Assembly: GCA_026389055.1 (NCBI GenBank)
Contig: JAPLIO010000209.1
Location: 1 to 29,152 of the forward strand
Source of the DNA: Candidatus Melainabacteria bacterium
GTDB lineage: Bacteria; Cyanobacteriota; Vampirovibrionia; Vampirovibrionales; JAJTHC01
Reading direction: 5' to 3'
Length of the DNA: 29,152 nt
Below the pieces are notes generated by a model that worked only from the letters and a program-made list of their open reading frames with translations, did not search any database and was not told the origin of the DNA. Below, one piece after another: positions 7,679 to 16,499 of this stretch; position 1 is the first letter of the stretch; each line of letters starts with the position of its first letter. A program made the translations under genes and the position numbers.

Positions 7679-8461
7679 TTAGCCTAAGCCAATTTTGCTC
7701 AACAACATGGTGATGGGATCGTAAAATCTATCAACAACCCGCTCTTTCAACGGAATAATTCCGTTATCGGTAATACGAATTTGCTCGGGGCATCTATCCG
7801 TACAACATTTGGTAATGTTGCAGAACCCAATACCCGCTTCTTCTTTGATAAACTTTAAACGGTCAGCCACATCCAACGGATGGAACTCCAACTGAGCCAA
7901 GCGAATCATAAACCGAGGCCCAAAGAATTTATCAAACTTGCTGTGGTGGCGTAACACATGGCAAGTATCTTGGCAAATAAAGCATTCAATACATTTACGG
8001 AACTCCTGCACACGGTCAGCATCTTGCTGGAAATACCGCCAAGTATCTACGTTATTGTTAGCAGGCGTAAAAGGCTTGATTTTCTTGTTAACTTCGTAGT
8101 TCCAAGAAACATCCGTTACTAAATCTTTTATCAACGGAAAGGTTTTCATTGGCTTAACGATAATAGGCTTATCGGCAGGCATATGGTCTAACCTAGTTTT
8201 ACACATTAAGCTAGGCAAGCCGTTAATTTCTGCTGAACAAGACCCACATTTGGCAGCCTTACAATTCCACCGAACGGCTAAATCTGGCTGTTTGTTGGCT
8301 TGAATCCAGTGAATGGCATCCAGCACAACCCAACCAGGCTTCAGAGGTACTTCATAATTAACTACTTCACCAATATGCTCGCCATTGGCATCGGGGTTAC
8401 CCCGAAACACATGAAAGTTGGCGACTCTGTTGGTATGGGCATCTGAGACAATCATCATCAT
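7679..8461 (-). CDS. sdhB: Succinate dehydrogenase iron-sulfur subunit
   Basis: SdhB carries electrons from the flavoprotein to the quinone site. I start it at the ATGATGATG beginning at 8461, 4 bases after the sdhA stop; an in-frame ATG at 8515 lies inside sdhA and adds a lysine-rich stretch unlike the family. In this 260-residue form the [2Fe-2S] ligands are C67, C72, C75 and C87. The [4Fe-4S]/[3Fe-4S] ligands are C157, C160, C163, C167, C214, C220 and C224, with the same spacing as E. coli SdhB. It is the last gene of sdhC-sdhA-sdhB. The sequence fits the non-classical Sdh found with a large cytochrome b anchor. Confidence 0.95.
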   Translation of the reverse strand: MMMIVSDAHTNRVANFHVFRGNPDANGEHIGEVVNYEVPLKPGWVVLDAIHWIQANKQPDLAVRWNCKAAKCGSCSAEINGLPSLMCKTRLDHMPADKPIIVKPMKTFPLIKDLVTDVSWNYEVNKKIKPFTPANNNVDTWRYFQQDADRVQEFRKCIECFICQDTCHVLRHHSKFDKFFGPRFMIRLAQLEFHPLDVADRLKFIKEEAGIGFCNITKCCTDRCPEQIRITDNGIIPLKERVVDRFYDPITMLLSKIGLG

Positions 8462-8465
8462 GGAA

Positions 8466-10244
8466 TTAGAATTTCCCTTCTGTTTCAAAAGCTGTTTTTT
8501 CTTCAGCCTTATCAAATAGAGCGACTAGTTCTTTCGGCATTTGGGGTTTGTCAAAATACCCAACGGTCAGGGTGCCATCTTCTGCACGGCTGGCAACTGA
8601 AGTACGATGCCGCCACACTTTATCATCGGAAAAGTTATAGTCTAAGCGGGTATGTCCGCCACGGCTATCTTCCCGTTGCAGGGCTGATTTTGCCACAATT
8701 TCAGACGCATCAATCATGTTAATTAAATCATGAGCCAAGTGCCAACCAGGGTTGTATGCTCTTGAACCATCCACTCTCGCTTTTTTCGCCCTTTCACGTA
8801 AACCAGCTAATTCAGCAATAGCTTCTTTCAGGAATTTTTCTTCCCGAACAATGCCCACTTTGGTGTGCATTAAATGCTGCAATTCCGCATGAATAGGGTA
8901 AGGGGTTTCTGTGCCTTTGCGTTCAAACGGTTCAACCAACGCTTGAGCGTAAGCTTTCACTTTTTCATTATCAATAGGCAACATTTCGGTTTGCTGTTTA
9001 GCAAATTCCGCCGCATATAGCCCTGCTCTTCTACCAAAAACGATTAAATCAGACAACGAGTTACCGCCCAAGCGGTTCGCCCCGTGCATACCACCCGAAC
9101 ATTCGCCCGCAGCGAACAACCCTTTAACCGTAGGCGATTCTTGCGTTTCAGGATGCACCCGAATACCGCCCATGGTGTAGTGCATGGTAGGCCCTACTTC
9201 CATGGGACCTTTAGTGATATCTACATCGCCCAATTCTAAGAATTGGTGATACATCGAAGGTAATTTTCTTTTGATATAATCTGCCCCACGGTGTGAAATA
9301 TCTAAGAATACCCCACCGTTTGGTGAGCCTCGCCCATCCCGCACTTCAGCGTAAATAGCTTTAGCTACGATGTCTCTCGTAGATAATTCCATCCGTTCGG
9401 GGTCATAATTTTTCATGAAGCGTTCGCCTAAGGCGTTGGTTAATTTACCGCCTTCACCCCGAACAGCTTCTGTTACTAAAATACCTTTAACGGAAGCGGG
9501 GCAAACCATGCCTGTAGGGTGGAATTGTAAAAATTCCATATCGATGAGTTCAGCACCAATCGCCATAGCCATTGCTTGCCCATCGCCCGTGTATTCCCAT
9601 GAATTGGAGGTTACTTCAAAGGCTTTACCAATACCGCCCGAAGCCATTACGATAGATTTACCTTTAAACAGGATAAATCTGCCGCTTTCACGCCAGTACC
9701 CAAACGCACCCGCTACTTGCCCTTCTTCAGCCAATAAATTGGTAATGGTACATTCCATAAATACATCAATACCACAGTGGATGCCTTTATCCTGCAAGGT
9801 ACGGATGAGTTCTAAGCCCGTACGGTCGCCAACGTGGGCTAATCGGCGATAGGTATGCCCACCAAATGCCCGTTGAAGAATTCTGCCATCAGGCGTTCTA
9901 TCAAACACCGCACCCCAAAGTTCTAATTCTTTGACTCGTTCAGGGGCTTCTTCGGCGTGGATTTGAGCCATACGCCAGTTGTTCATGTACTTACCACCAC
10001 GAATACTATCTTTAAAGTGGGGTACCCAGCCATCAGCAGCATCTAGGTTGCCTAATGCAGCCGCCATACCGCCTTCTGCCATAACCGTGTGGGCTTTGCC
10101 CAGCAATGATTTAGTAACTAAGGCAACGGAAGCCCCTTGAGCAGACGCTTCAATAGCAGCCCGCAAGCCCGCACCACCCGCACCGATGACAATGACATCG
10201 TACGATTTGGTTTCATAATTGTGTTCAGTAGAAGAAGACATCAT
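8466..10244 (-). CDS. sdhA: Succinate dehydrogenase flavoprotein subunit
   Basis: This 592-residue FAD subunit oxidises succinate to fumarate at the cytoplasmic face of the membrane. The dinucleotide-binding motif GAGGAG is at residues 21-26. H52 in GKAHTVMAEGG is the predicted covalent FAD attachment site. Further signatures are QFHPTG, the RGEGG loop, HYTMGGI and the C-terminal FAD motif ANRLGGNSLSDL. The start is ATGATG at 10244. sdhB follows after 4 bases and sdhC precedes by 62 bases, so the three form an operon. The family includes fumarate reductases; direction of catalysis cannot be decided by sequence alone, but the anchor type favours the Sdh1-like group. Confidence 0.96.
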   Translation of the reverse strand: MMSSSTEHNYETKSYDVIVIGAGGAGLRAAIEASAQGASVALVTKSLLGKAHTVMAEGGMAAALGNLDAADGWVPHFKDSIRGGKYMNNWRMAQIHAEEAPERVKELELWGAVFDRTPDGRILQRAFGGHTYRRLAHVGDRTGLELIRTLQDKGIHCGIDVFMECTITNLLAEEGQVAGAFGYWRESGRFILFKGKSIVMASGGIGKAFEVTSNSWEYTGDGQAMAMAIGAELIDMEFLQFHPTGMVCPASVKGILVTEAVRGEGGKLTNALGERFMKNYDPERMELSTRDIVAKAIYAEVRDGRGSPNGGVFLDISHRGADYIKRKLPSMYHQFLELGDVDITKGPMEVGPTMHYTMGGIRVHPETQESPTVKGLFAAGECSGGMHGANRLGGNSLSDLIVFGRRAGLYAAEFAKQQTEMLPIDNEKVKAYAQALVEPFERKGTETPYPIHAELQHLMHTKVGIVREEKFLKEAIAELAGLRERAKKARVDGSRAYNPGWHLAHDLINMIDASEIVAKSALQREDSRGGHTRLDYNFSDDKVWRHRTSVASRAEDGTLTVGYFDKPQMPKELVALFDKAEEKTAFETEGKF

Positions 10245-10306
10245 TTGATTTCGTATTCCATCTTATATAATGTGTGTGAATATTGCGTTTAATGGGTTAA
10301 AACGGC

Positions 10307-11140
10307 TTAATGACCCGTTGCTGGAAGCACGGTTAGCCAATCAATTCCCCAAGTATTCCAATCTTTAATAATGCCCATAGCGGTTAGGCGAATGTATAAA
10401 TCACACAAACCTACCGTAAACAAGCTAGCCCAAGCGTAGAACCAGTGCTGACCATTTAACACGGTTTGCCCTTCCCATAAGGAAAAACGAAACTTGCTAA
10501 AAATGTTCGCCATAAAGTTATTTAACTTGCCGCCTAATAAGTGCCGAAGCGAATGGCAAGAAAACACATAAAGCGAAAGCAAAATGGCGTCTAACAAAAT
10601 AACCAAGCTACCCACACCGAACCCAAATTGTCCGTTGTAAAATAGACTGTCCCAAACGTGTTTCCAGTGAAATGCCACAAGCACTAACGCCGCATACATA
10701 AAGTAACGGTGGAAGTTTTGCAACACGAAAGGAAATAATGTTTCGCCCGTGTATTCAGCAATAGGGCGTAACCAGCCTTGTTTTGGCTTGTCAACCGCAC
10801 AAGCAGGAGGATCGTTAAAAATTGCCCGATAGTACGTTCTGCGATAGAAGTAGCAGGTGCCTCTAAAGCCTAAGGGTGCCCACAAAATTAAGAAAGCTGG
10901 CGAGAAGCTCACCCAGCTAAACGCTTCGGGGAACATGGCTTTTAAGTTCGGGGAATAAAACGGAGAAAAGTAAGGCCCTACTTCAAAAAAGGCATTTGCT
11001 GAAGCAGCCCAAGTAGCGTAAATAGTAAACAAACCCATTACCACAATGGTAAATACTTGTTCCCACCACCAAGCGTCTTTACGGTCTGTAACACCAAAAC
11101 CTTGTGTTTTTAATGCGGGTGTGGCATTCAATTCTGCCAT
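10307..11140 (-). CDS. sdhC: Succinate dehydrogenase large cytochrome b anchor
   Basis: A 277-residue membrane anchor from ATG 11140, with GGAGG 11 bases upstream; a TTG at 11158 is in frame but overlaps that Shine-Dalgarno. About five transmembrane helices are visible. Histidines within helices (NFHRYF, AFHWKH, FSCHSLRH) are probable haem b ligands. The stretch APLGFRGTCYFYRRTYYRA followed by a PPACAV phrase closely resembles the anchor of mycobacterial Sdh1 (Rv0249c type) as I recall it. No separate SdhD exists here, so one long subunit replaces the usual SdhC/SdhD pair. Such enzymes are usually menaquinone-linked. Confidence 0.88.
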   Translation of the reverse strand: MAELNATPALKTQGFGVTDRKDAWWWEQVFTIVVMGLFTIYATWAASANAFFEVGPYFSPFYSPNLKAMFPEAFSWVSFSPAFLILWAPLGFRGTCYFYRRTYYRAIFNDPPACAVDKPKQGWLRPIAEYTGETLFPFVLQNFHRYFMYAALVLVAFHWKHVWDSLFYNGQFGFGVGSLVILLDAILLSLYVFSCHSLRHLLGGKLNNFMANIFSKFRFSLWEGQTVLNGQHWFYAWASLFTVGLCDLYIRLTAMGIIKDWNTWGIDWLTVLPATGH

Positions 11141-11308
11141 ATTAGGGGTAACCTCCAACGAAACAACGAGCTTTTAAAAACAAGCGTCAACGGTAAAAAA
11201 ATCTATGATACTAATCAAAATAGGCAAGATAGAATAGTAAACACCACTAGCTTACCTAAAACCACAACAATCTTACCACGATGATTCTCATATAGAGAAA
11301 ACAGAAAA

Positions 11309-12145
11309 CTAAATCGTCGTTTTTTCGGTATGCAATAACTGCCCAAACAGGGCTTCTTCCGTTTCGCTGAGCGCTTCATAATCAGTCAGTATTTCAGCCT
11401 GAAGATTCACCTCTTCTTTGCGGAAGGCAGGGGCAGAGATTGGGGTAGGCGTAGGCGGGGGGTGTGCCATCCACTTTTCAGCTGAAGGCGATTCCTCCCA
11501 TGGGTTATTGCTATTGGCAGACCATGTACCTAACAATAAAGGCTGTTGCCCTCCTGTTACTAGGCTTTGCAATACTTCCCCTGTTTTAATAACCACCAAA
11601 TACTGCCCACCTGGCAGAGGTAGCGTTTGCAATACTTCAGCAAACGCTACTTCCGAAGAAGGGTTGTTTGTTATAGGGTTTTTATTGGTTTCTAAGTGTA
11701 AAAACGAAGCAACCCAATCTAGCCCTTTACTTAGCGGAGAAGGGGTTGCGGCTGGCACCGAAGGCGTTGTGGCATAAGGAACAAACGTGCCATTTTTTTG
11801 TAGTAATTGGGCTTCTTTTTGTTGAGCTAATGCTTTAAACCAGGCCGTGTTTAAAATCCACCAAGCCCCTGCGGAAACCGCTAACAACGCTAAAACCACT
11901 TGCCATAAATTACCGTTGGCATTGGTGGTCGGTCTTTTTTCAGCCGTGTAGGTATCAATCCCGCCAATAGCGTAGGCTTCTTCGTGTTTTTGTTGTTCAG
12001 GTTTTAAAATGCTTTGTAACGAAATATTATCGCTATCTTTGGGGGTAATAGCCCAGCAGGGGCTGATAAAAAGGCTAAGTACCAAAACCAAGCTAAATAG
12101 GCTGGCTTTCTGGAAAGTGGAAGATGTTGTTGATTGAAAAATCAT
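11309..12145 (-). CDS. FliO-like membrane protein (tentative)
   Basis: A 278-residue protein from the ATG at 12145; the frame continues upstream to 12238 without resembling a signal peptide. An N-terminal hydrophobic segment ending SPCWA acts as signal peptide. A second helix (about residues 77-98) is followed by a cytoplasmic region. Near the middle is a segment with LPLPGGQYLVVIKTGEVLQS then PLLLGTW. This resembles the short conserved domain of FliO/FliZ, the flagellar export-apparatus assembly factor, where L-G-x-x-R/Q-Y-L-V-V-V-x-x-G is typical. The Pro-rich C-terminal tail is unassigned. No other flagellar gene is in the window, so the assignment rests on weak similarity and topology alone. 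It lies upstream of sdhC on the same strand, 168 bases away. Confidence 0.5.
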   Translation of the reverse strand: MIFQSTTSSTFQKASLFSLVLVLSLFISPCWAITPKDSDNISLQSILKPEQQKHEEAYAIGGIDTYTAEKRPTTNANGNLWQVVLALLAVSAGAWWILNTAWFKALAQQKEAQLLQKNGTFVPYATTPSVPAATPSPLSKGLDWVASFLHLETNKNPITNNPSSEVAFAEVLQTLPLPGGQYLVVIKTGEVLQSLVTGGQQPLLLGTWSANSNNPWEESPSAEKWMAHPPPTPTPISAPAFRKEEVNLQAEILTDYEALSETEEALFGQLLHTEKTTI

Positions 12146-12311
12146 GATTATTGCAGTTCCTACAGCGTGTGGGGAAAGTTTCCCTTTTATTGTAAAGAAT
12201 AAACGGCTATTATGACAAACAATCTCCTCTAAATGCATCAGTTTATTCTTTTAAGGTTTTATGCAAGAAAGCTTTAGCGTATATCTCCTATTTCTCTCAA
12301 CTGAGACTTCC

Positions 12312-12340
12312 TTTAGAAGTTCTTTTTTTTCTGCTAAACT
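12312..12340 (+). promoter_or_regulatory. Candidate extended -10 promoter for manC
   Basis: TGC-TAAACT (-10 at 12335-12340) has a TTTAGA -35-like element (12312-12317) with 17-base spacing. It has the same TGC-TA form as the bamA candidate. It leads into manC, whose AAAGGA lies 12 bases before the ATG. Confidence 0.45.
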
Positions 12341-12384
12341 GCTTTTATCTCGAACCGTTGCCTTGTAAAGGATTTTACTTCTCT

Positions 12385-13899
12385 ATGATGACTCAAGCTG
12401 AAAACAACACCCGTTCTTCTCAATTACACCACTTAATTCTAGCAGGTGGGGGTGGTACTAGGCTATGGCCTTTATCTCGGTCTCATAAACCCAAGCAGTT
12501 TTTATCGTTGGGCATGAATCCCGTCGAAGCCCCTTCTCTACTATGCCAAACGGTACTAAGAACAGAAGCTCCTCAACGCCCACTAAACGACCATGTTTAT
12601 ATGGTAACAGGTAGCGATTTATCTGAAGCCATGAAGACAGATTTAGCCAACCACGGGCTTGAAAGTTTGGTTTCAAATGTGATTGTAGAACCTTCTCGTA
12701 AAAATACCGCACCCGCTATTGCCTTAGCTGCCCAGTTTATTTTGGAAAAAACAGGCGGTAGCTTAACAGATACCATTTTAGCGATTCTGCCTGCAGACCA
12801 TTTAGTGGCAGATGCTGCCGTATTTCAAGCTCACCTTCAACAAGCCGAAGCCTTAGCCAAGGCAGGCTATATTGTTACTCTTGGGGTGCCTGCTACTTAT
12901 CCTGAAACAGGGTATGGCTACATTGAAGTAGGGCAAGATTATTCTCAGGTGGATTGGTTAGAAGCCGTCCGCTTTGTGGAAAAACCCAATGAAGCTGCAG
13001 CTCAACAATATGTTGAAACAGGGCGTTATTTGTGGAATGCGGGCATTTTCGTGCTTTCGTGTGAAACACTCTATAAAGCCCTAGCCCTGCACGCCCCTGA
13101 AATTCATAACTTGGTTAGCCAAGGGTATCAACATGCGTACAATCAGTTTGCTGAAATGAGCAATATTTCCTTTGATTACGCCGTAATGGAACACGCCAAA
13201 AAAGTCGCCGTGGTGCCTATGCGAACAGAATGGAACGATATTGGTAGTTGGGATAGTTTGCAACAGCTATTAACCGCCAGCCCGACCCAAACCGATGAAC
13301 AGAATAACCGCTGGATTCAACTCAACAACGGGCATGGGGTGGCTCAAGATTCCACCAATTGCTTGGTATGGAGCCACACCAACAGAGCCATCGGGTTGCT
13401 GGGTTTGGAAGGCATTACCGTGGTAGATACCCCTGATGCGTTGTTAATTTCAAAAGCGGGGTCTTCACAATCCGTCAAACAAGTGGTAGATGCATTGAGT
13501 GCCGTTTCGCACAACTCTTTACACGCCCCAAGTTCAGGCTTAACTTCTTGGGGGCAGTGGGAACAACTTATTATGCCCGAAGAAGGCGAAGCAACCGTCT
13601 TTAAGGTTACCTTGGCAGGGGAAGAAACCTTGCAATTTAATCCTGCAGGGGTGGTGGCATCCATCACCTTACTTTCAGGCGGGTTAGATTTAACAGGCTC
13701 TTCGCAACAAGCCATTTTACATCAACCCTTGCAACACCAAGTGCTTTCAGGGGAAGATACCGTTTACTTCAACGCCTTAACCCCTAAAACAACGTTTTTA
13801 TTAGCCACTGAAGCCACCGTTTTCCCCTTAACCGTGCATACTCAAGTTGGGGCGAATACGGTTACAGCACCCCCATTGGTTGCGGGTGCAATTGGTTAA
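12385..13899 (+). CDS. manC: Mannose-1-phosphate guanylyltransferase
   Basis: This enzyme makes GDP-mannose from mannose-1-phosphate and GTP for surface polysaccharides. From ATGATG at 12385 it has 504 residues. The nucleotidyltransferase signature LILAGGGGTRLWPLSRSHKP starts at residue 17, with KQFL following. ILPADHLV, the FVEKP sugar-binding motif and WNAGIFV are also present. The C-terminal part aligns in position with the mannose-6-phosphate isomerase cupin (SWGQWEQL at its start), but the metal-binding QxHHHRxEHW block reads QFNPAGVVASITLLSG instead. The isomerase activity is therefore probably lost. The phosphomannomutase gene follows after 47 bases. Confidence 0.92.
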   Translation: MMTQAENNTRSSQLHHLILAGGGGTRLWPLSRSHKPKQFLSLGMNPVEAPSLLCQTVLRTEAPQRPLNDHVYMVTGSDLSEAMKTDLANHGLESLVSNVIVEPSRKNTAPAIALAAQFILEKTGGSLTDTILAILPADHLVADAAVFQAHLQQAEALAKAGYIVTLGVPATYPETGYGYIEVGQDYSQVDWLEAVRFVEKPNEAAAQQYVETGRYLWNAGIFVLSCETLYKALALHAPEIHNLVSQGYQHAYNQFAEMSNISFDYAVMEHAKKVAVVPMRTEWNDIGSWDSLQQLLTASPTQTDEQNNRWIQLNNGHGVAQDSTNCLVWSHTNRAIGLLGLEGITVVDTPDALLISKAGSSQSVKQVVDALSAVSHNSLHAPSSGLTSWGQWEQLIMPEEGEATVFKVTLAGEETLQFNPAGVVASITLLSGGLDLTGSSQQAILHQPLQHQVLSGEDTVYFNALTPKTTFLLATEATVFPLTVHTQVGANTVTAPPLVAGAIG

Positions 13900-13946
13900 C
13901 CCCCCTGAATTGATAGTTGATAATAAATATAAGGAATTCTTCTTTT

Positions 13947-15515
13947 ATGATGATGATGACTACTGCATCAACACCTGCTACTACTGCTACACAAGCCCCT
14001 TCAGCAGATTTTTTCTGTACTTATGATTTACGAGCCATTGTAACGCCTGACGTGTTTGATGAAACCACTTATAGCTTACTGGGCAAAGCCTTTACCTACT
14101 GGTTGCAAACCTACAAAGGGTGGGATGTTACCCATATGCCGACTATTTCCGTGGGGTATGACGCTCGCATTCATTCCAAAGCCTTAACCAATGCCTTTAT
14201 TGATTCGGTTACAGAAATGGGTATTCATGTTTTAAAATTAGGCATGGTGCCATCCCCCTTAGTGTATTTTTCAGAATACTTTTGCCTAGATGCCTTTGGC
14301 TTGCCCAAGCCACAAGCTTCCGTTGTGGTTACTGCTAGCCATAACCCCGCCCCCTATAATGGCATGAAGCTTTGCATTAACGGGCTTTCTATGAATAAAG
14401 AAGAATTGTTAGAGTTTAAAGCCTGCTTCCTAAAAATTGCCACGGGCGAAGTAGAAGCCACTCCGTTTGGTAACGATAAAATTGGGCATATCACCTATTG
14501 GTCTCCGTTAGAAGCTTATGCAAAATGGGCAACCGAACAATTCGGAAGATTCCCCACCCGCCCAAAAGTAGTGGTAGATTGTGGCAACGCAACGGCAGGG
14601 GTTATTGCTCCGCAAGTGTTGGAAGCCCTTGGTTGCGATGTGGTTCCGCTGTTTGCTGAACCCGATGGCAATTTTCCAAACCATCACCCAGACCCTTGCG
14701 TTCATGCGAACCTTCGGTTTTTGAAAGATGCCGTGCTAGCCAATCAAGCAGATATGGGTATCGCTTTTGATGGCGATAGCGATAGAGTGGGCGTGGTAGA
14801 CGCTCAAGGTCGGGTGATTTCAGGCGATATGTTACTGATTTTCTTAACGCAAGATATGTTAGCCCACGGCACGTTTGAAACGCCACCTACCGTGGTTTCA
14901 GAAGTAAAATGTTCGCAACACTTGTTTGATACGGTTGCCACCTTAGGGGCAGTTCCCGTGATGTCGCCAACTGGGCATGCGTATATTAAGCAAAAAATGC
15001 GAGAAATTGATGCCAAACTAGGCGGAGAACTTTCAGGGCATTTCTTCTTCAGAGATACCCACTGGGGCTTTGATGATGGCATTTACGCCGCTTTGCGGTT
15101 GGTTCGGTTTTTAGATGATGCTCGGCGGGTTGACCCGAACGCCACCATGGCAACTTTGTATGAAACGTTGCCTCACTCGTTTTTATCGGAAGAGTTGCGA
15201 TTGCCTGTGCCAGTGGCTTATAGGGCAGATGTGATGAAAGCCTTGCACCAAGCCGTTGAACCGCTTCAGCACTTTGCAGAACTGCCCGTGGTTTCCATTG
15301 AAACGATTGATGGTATTCGGTTTAATGTACAGGGTGGATTTTGGTTGTGCAGGGTTTCCAATACAGAACCTGTGCTAACGCTGCGTTGGGAAGCCCCTTC
15401 TGCCGACCATTTAACGGCGATAGAATCCGCCTTGCACCAAGTGTTAGCATCCGTCATTACCCCGATTGTCCCCAATTGGAGCTTGTCTGAAGCACTCGCT
15501 GGCGGTGGGCATTAG
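13947..15515 (+). CDS. manB: Phosphomannomutase/phosphoglucomutase
   Basis: A 522-residue alpha-D-phosphohexomutase that interconverts mannose-6-phosphate and mannose-1-phosphate, feeding ManC. All four active-site loops are present. TASHNP carries the phosphoserine (S131). DGDSDR (D275, D277, D279) binds Mg2+. GGELSGH is the sugar loop, and RVSNTEP is the phosphate-binding loop. I choose the run of four ATG codons at 13947, with AAGGA 11 bases upstream, over the upstream ATG at 13917. Length is slightly more than the typical 450-470, mostly through the Thr/Ala-rich N-terminus. ManB versus AlgC-type dual specificity cannot be separated here. Confidence 0.93.
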   Translation: MMMMTTASTPATTATQAPSADFFCTYDLRAIVTPDVFDETTYSLLGKAFTYWLQTYKGWDVTHMPTISVGYDARIHSKALTNAFIDSVTEMGIHVLKLGMVPSPLVYFSEYFCLDAFGLPKPQASVVVTASHNPAPYNGMKLCINGLSMNKEELLEFKACFLKIATGEVEATPFGNDKIGHITYWSPLEAYAKWATEQFGRFPTRPKVVVDCGNATAGVIAPQVLEALGCDVVPLFAEPDGNFPNHHPDPCVHANLRFLKDAVLANQADMGIAFDGDSDRVGVVDAQGRVISGDMLLIFLTQDMLAHGTFETPPTVVSEVKCSQHLFDTVATLGAVPVMSPTGHAYIKQKMREIDAKLGGELSGHFFFRDTHWGFDDGIYAALRLVRFLDDARRVDPNATMATLYETLPHSFLSEELRLPVPVAYRADVMKALHQAVEPLQHFAELPVVSIETIDGIRFNVQGGFWLCRVSNTEPVLTLRWEAPSADHLTAIESALHQVLASVITPIVPNWSLSEALAGGGH

Positions 15516-15558
15516 TTAGTAGAAAAAACAGCAAGGCTCTCTTTAGGTAAAAACTATT

Positions 15559-16248
15559 ATGACTTTTCTTTTGGCTCCTTCTGTTTGTAAGCTTTCCTTC
15601 CAAAATACGCCTTACACTAAGGTGCGTTCTGGATATTATAGTGAAGGTGATTCAAGAAGACTTCGATATTACCAAAAGACGATGGAAGCCCCTGCTCAAC
15701 AACGCCTGCTAACCGAAAAAGAACAACAATCATTAACGGCAGATGTTGTTCAAACGGCTTTGCACCGTGGAAAACTGCTTCAGTCTTTCACTGTTGAAAC
15801 TAGCCATAGTCAGGCTCCGCTGGTTGATTTTTTAGCTGATGCTCATGCCAACAGAAATCGCTTCATGTTAATGCTTTCGGCAGTAGGGGCTGGGGTTGCT
15901 TTGGCAATCGGGTTAGGAACACAATCACGTATAAAAATGGTGCCACCTATCTTATGGGTTGGTGCTGTAATGGGTTTAGGTGGTTTAATAGGGGCTGGTA
16001 TTGGCGGGCTTTTTGGTACTGCTTCTGATGGCAAGCAACGTTGGGTGAATGATTGGATATTAACGATGATTGGCATGACTTCGCCTAAAACACCCATTGG
16101 CGAGGCAGTTCAATACCTGCCACAACGAACAAACAAATCCATTGAAGCGTTATTTTCGGAACAAGAACAGTACGAAGTAGACCGTGCAAATTGTTATGAT
16201 TTGCCTGCAGGGTCTCAAAGAGGCTATTGTTTTTCTCGGCGAAGTTAA
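15559..16248 (+). CDS. Hypothetical membrane protein
   Basis: A 229-residue protein that I do not recognise. It has a polar N-terminal part (about residues 1-98) with Lys/Arg/Gln-rich stretches. Two adjacent hydrophobic helices follow (about 100-120 and 128-152). The second is glycine-rich (GAVMGLGGLIGAGIGGLFG), a pattern seen in helix-packing or glycine-zipper proteins. The C-terminal polar tail contains two cysteines. The ATG at 15559 has no strong Shine-Dalgarno. It follows the phosphomannomutase gene by 43 bases and could be the last gene of that operon. The repeated element starts about 25 bases after its stop. Confidence 0.6.
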   Translation: MTFLLAPSVCKLSFQNTPYTKVRSGYYSEGDSRRLRYYQKTMEAPAQQRLLTEKEQQSLTADVVQTALHRGKLLQSFTVETSHSQAPLVDFLADAHANRNRFMLMLSAVGAGVALAIGLGTQSRIKMVPPILWVGAVMGLGGLIGAGIGGLFGTASDGKQRWVNDWILTMIGMTSPKTPIGEAVQYLPQRTNKSIEALFSEQEQYEVDRANCYDLPAGSQRGYCFSRRS

Positions 16249-16309
16249 GAGACAAATTGTTAAGTTTTACTCGTCCCTATTGCGGTTTGTGGGAGAATTT
16301 GTCAAAATA

Positions 16310-16351
16310 GAAAAGAAGCCACTCGTGCTACAACACGAATGACTCCTTTTC
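16310..16351 (-). terminator. Terminator of peptide mRNA, copy 1
   Basis: GAAAAG/CTTTTC outer pairs (16310-16315 with 16346-16351) and CACTCGTG/CACGAATG inner pairs (16320-16327 with 16334-16341, one wobble) flank a 6-base loop. On the minus strand the exit is TTCTATTTTG. The plus side is also T-rich (CTTTTCTTTC), so it may act both ways. Confidence 0.65.
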
Positions 16352-16361
16352 TTTCACTTAA

Positions 16362-16436
16362 TTATCCTAGTAGGAAATTAAGTAGCTCAAGAATGGCTAA
16401 CGCCACTCTGAGTATCAAAATGATATAGTGCATCAT
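16362..16436 (-). CDS. Hydrophobic 24-residue micropeptide, copy 1
   Basis: ATGATG at 16436 opens a 24-codon ORF ending in TAA. The peptide starts MMHYIILILR and continues with a Leu/Ile/Ala-rich stretch containing one Glu (residue 17), ending LLG. It is long enough for one membrane-spanning or membrane-inserting helix, with Arg10 and Glu17 inside. AAAGGAG lies 8 bases before the ATG and is among the best Shine-Dalgarnos in the window. Copy 2 differs at residues 3, 4 and 21 (H/Q, Y/T, F/Y). The other differences are synonymous (Ile, two Leu, Gly and the stop codon), so protein-level conservation is visible. Size and character resemble type I toxins of the Ibs/Fst kind; the family itself is not recognised. 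Confidence 0.7.
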   Translation of the reverse strand: MMHYIILILRVALAILELLNFLLG

Positions 16437-16472
16437 ATTGATTACTCCTTTCTGATTCTATTTTGTAAACGA

Positions 16473-16499
16473 GGGACTGTTACAACCAGTCCCTTTTTT
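16473..16499 (+). terminator. Plus-strand terminator opposite the leader, copy 1
   Basis: GGGACTG (16473-16479) and CAGTCCC (16487-16493) with a 7-base loop are followed by six T (16494-16499). The stem is identical in copy 2 while the loop differs. It would end a plus-strand RNA antisense to the peptide mRNA leader and Shine-Dalgarno, or readthrough from the upstream plus-strand gene. Confidence 0.8.

Noticed and set aside
8462..8515. Longer SdhB beginning inside sdhA
   Set aside because: The lysine-rich extension is unlike the family, and the triple ATG at 8461 is 4 bases after the sdhA stop.
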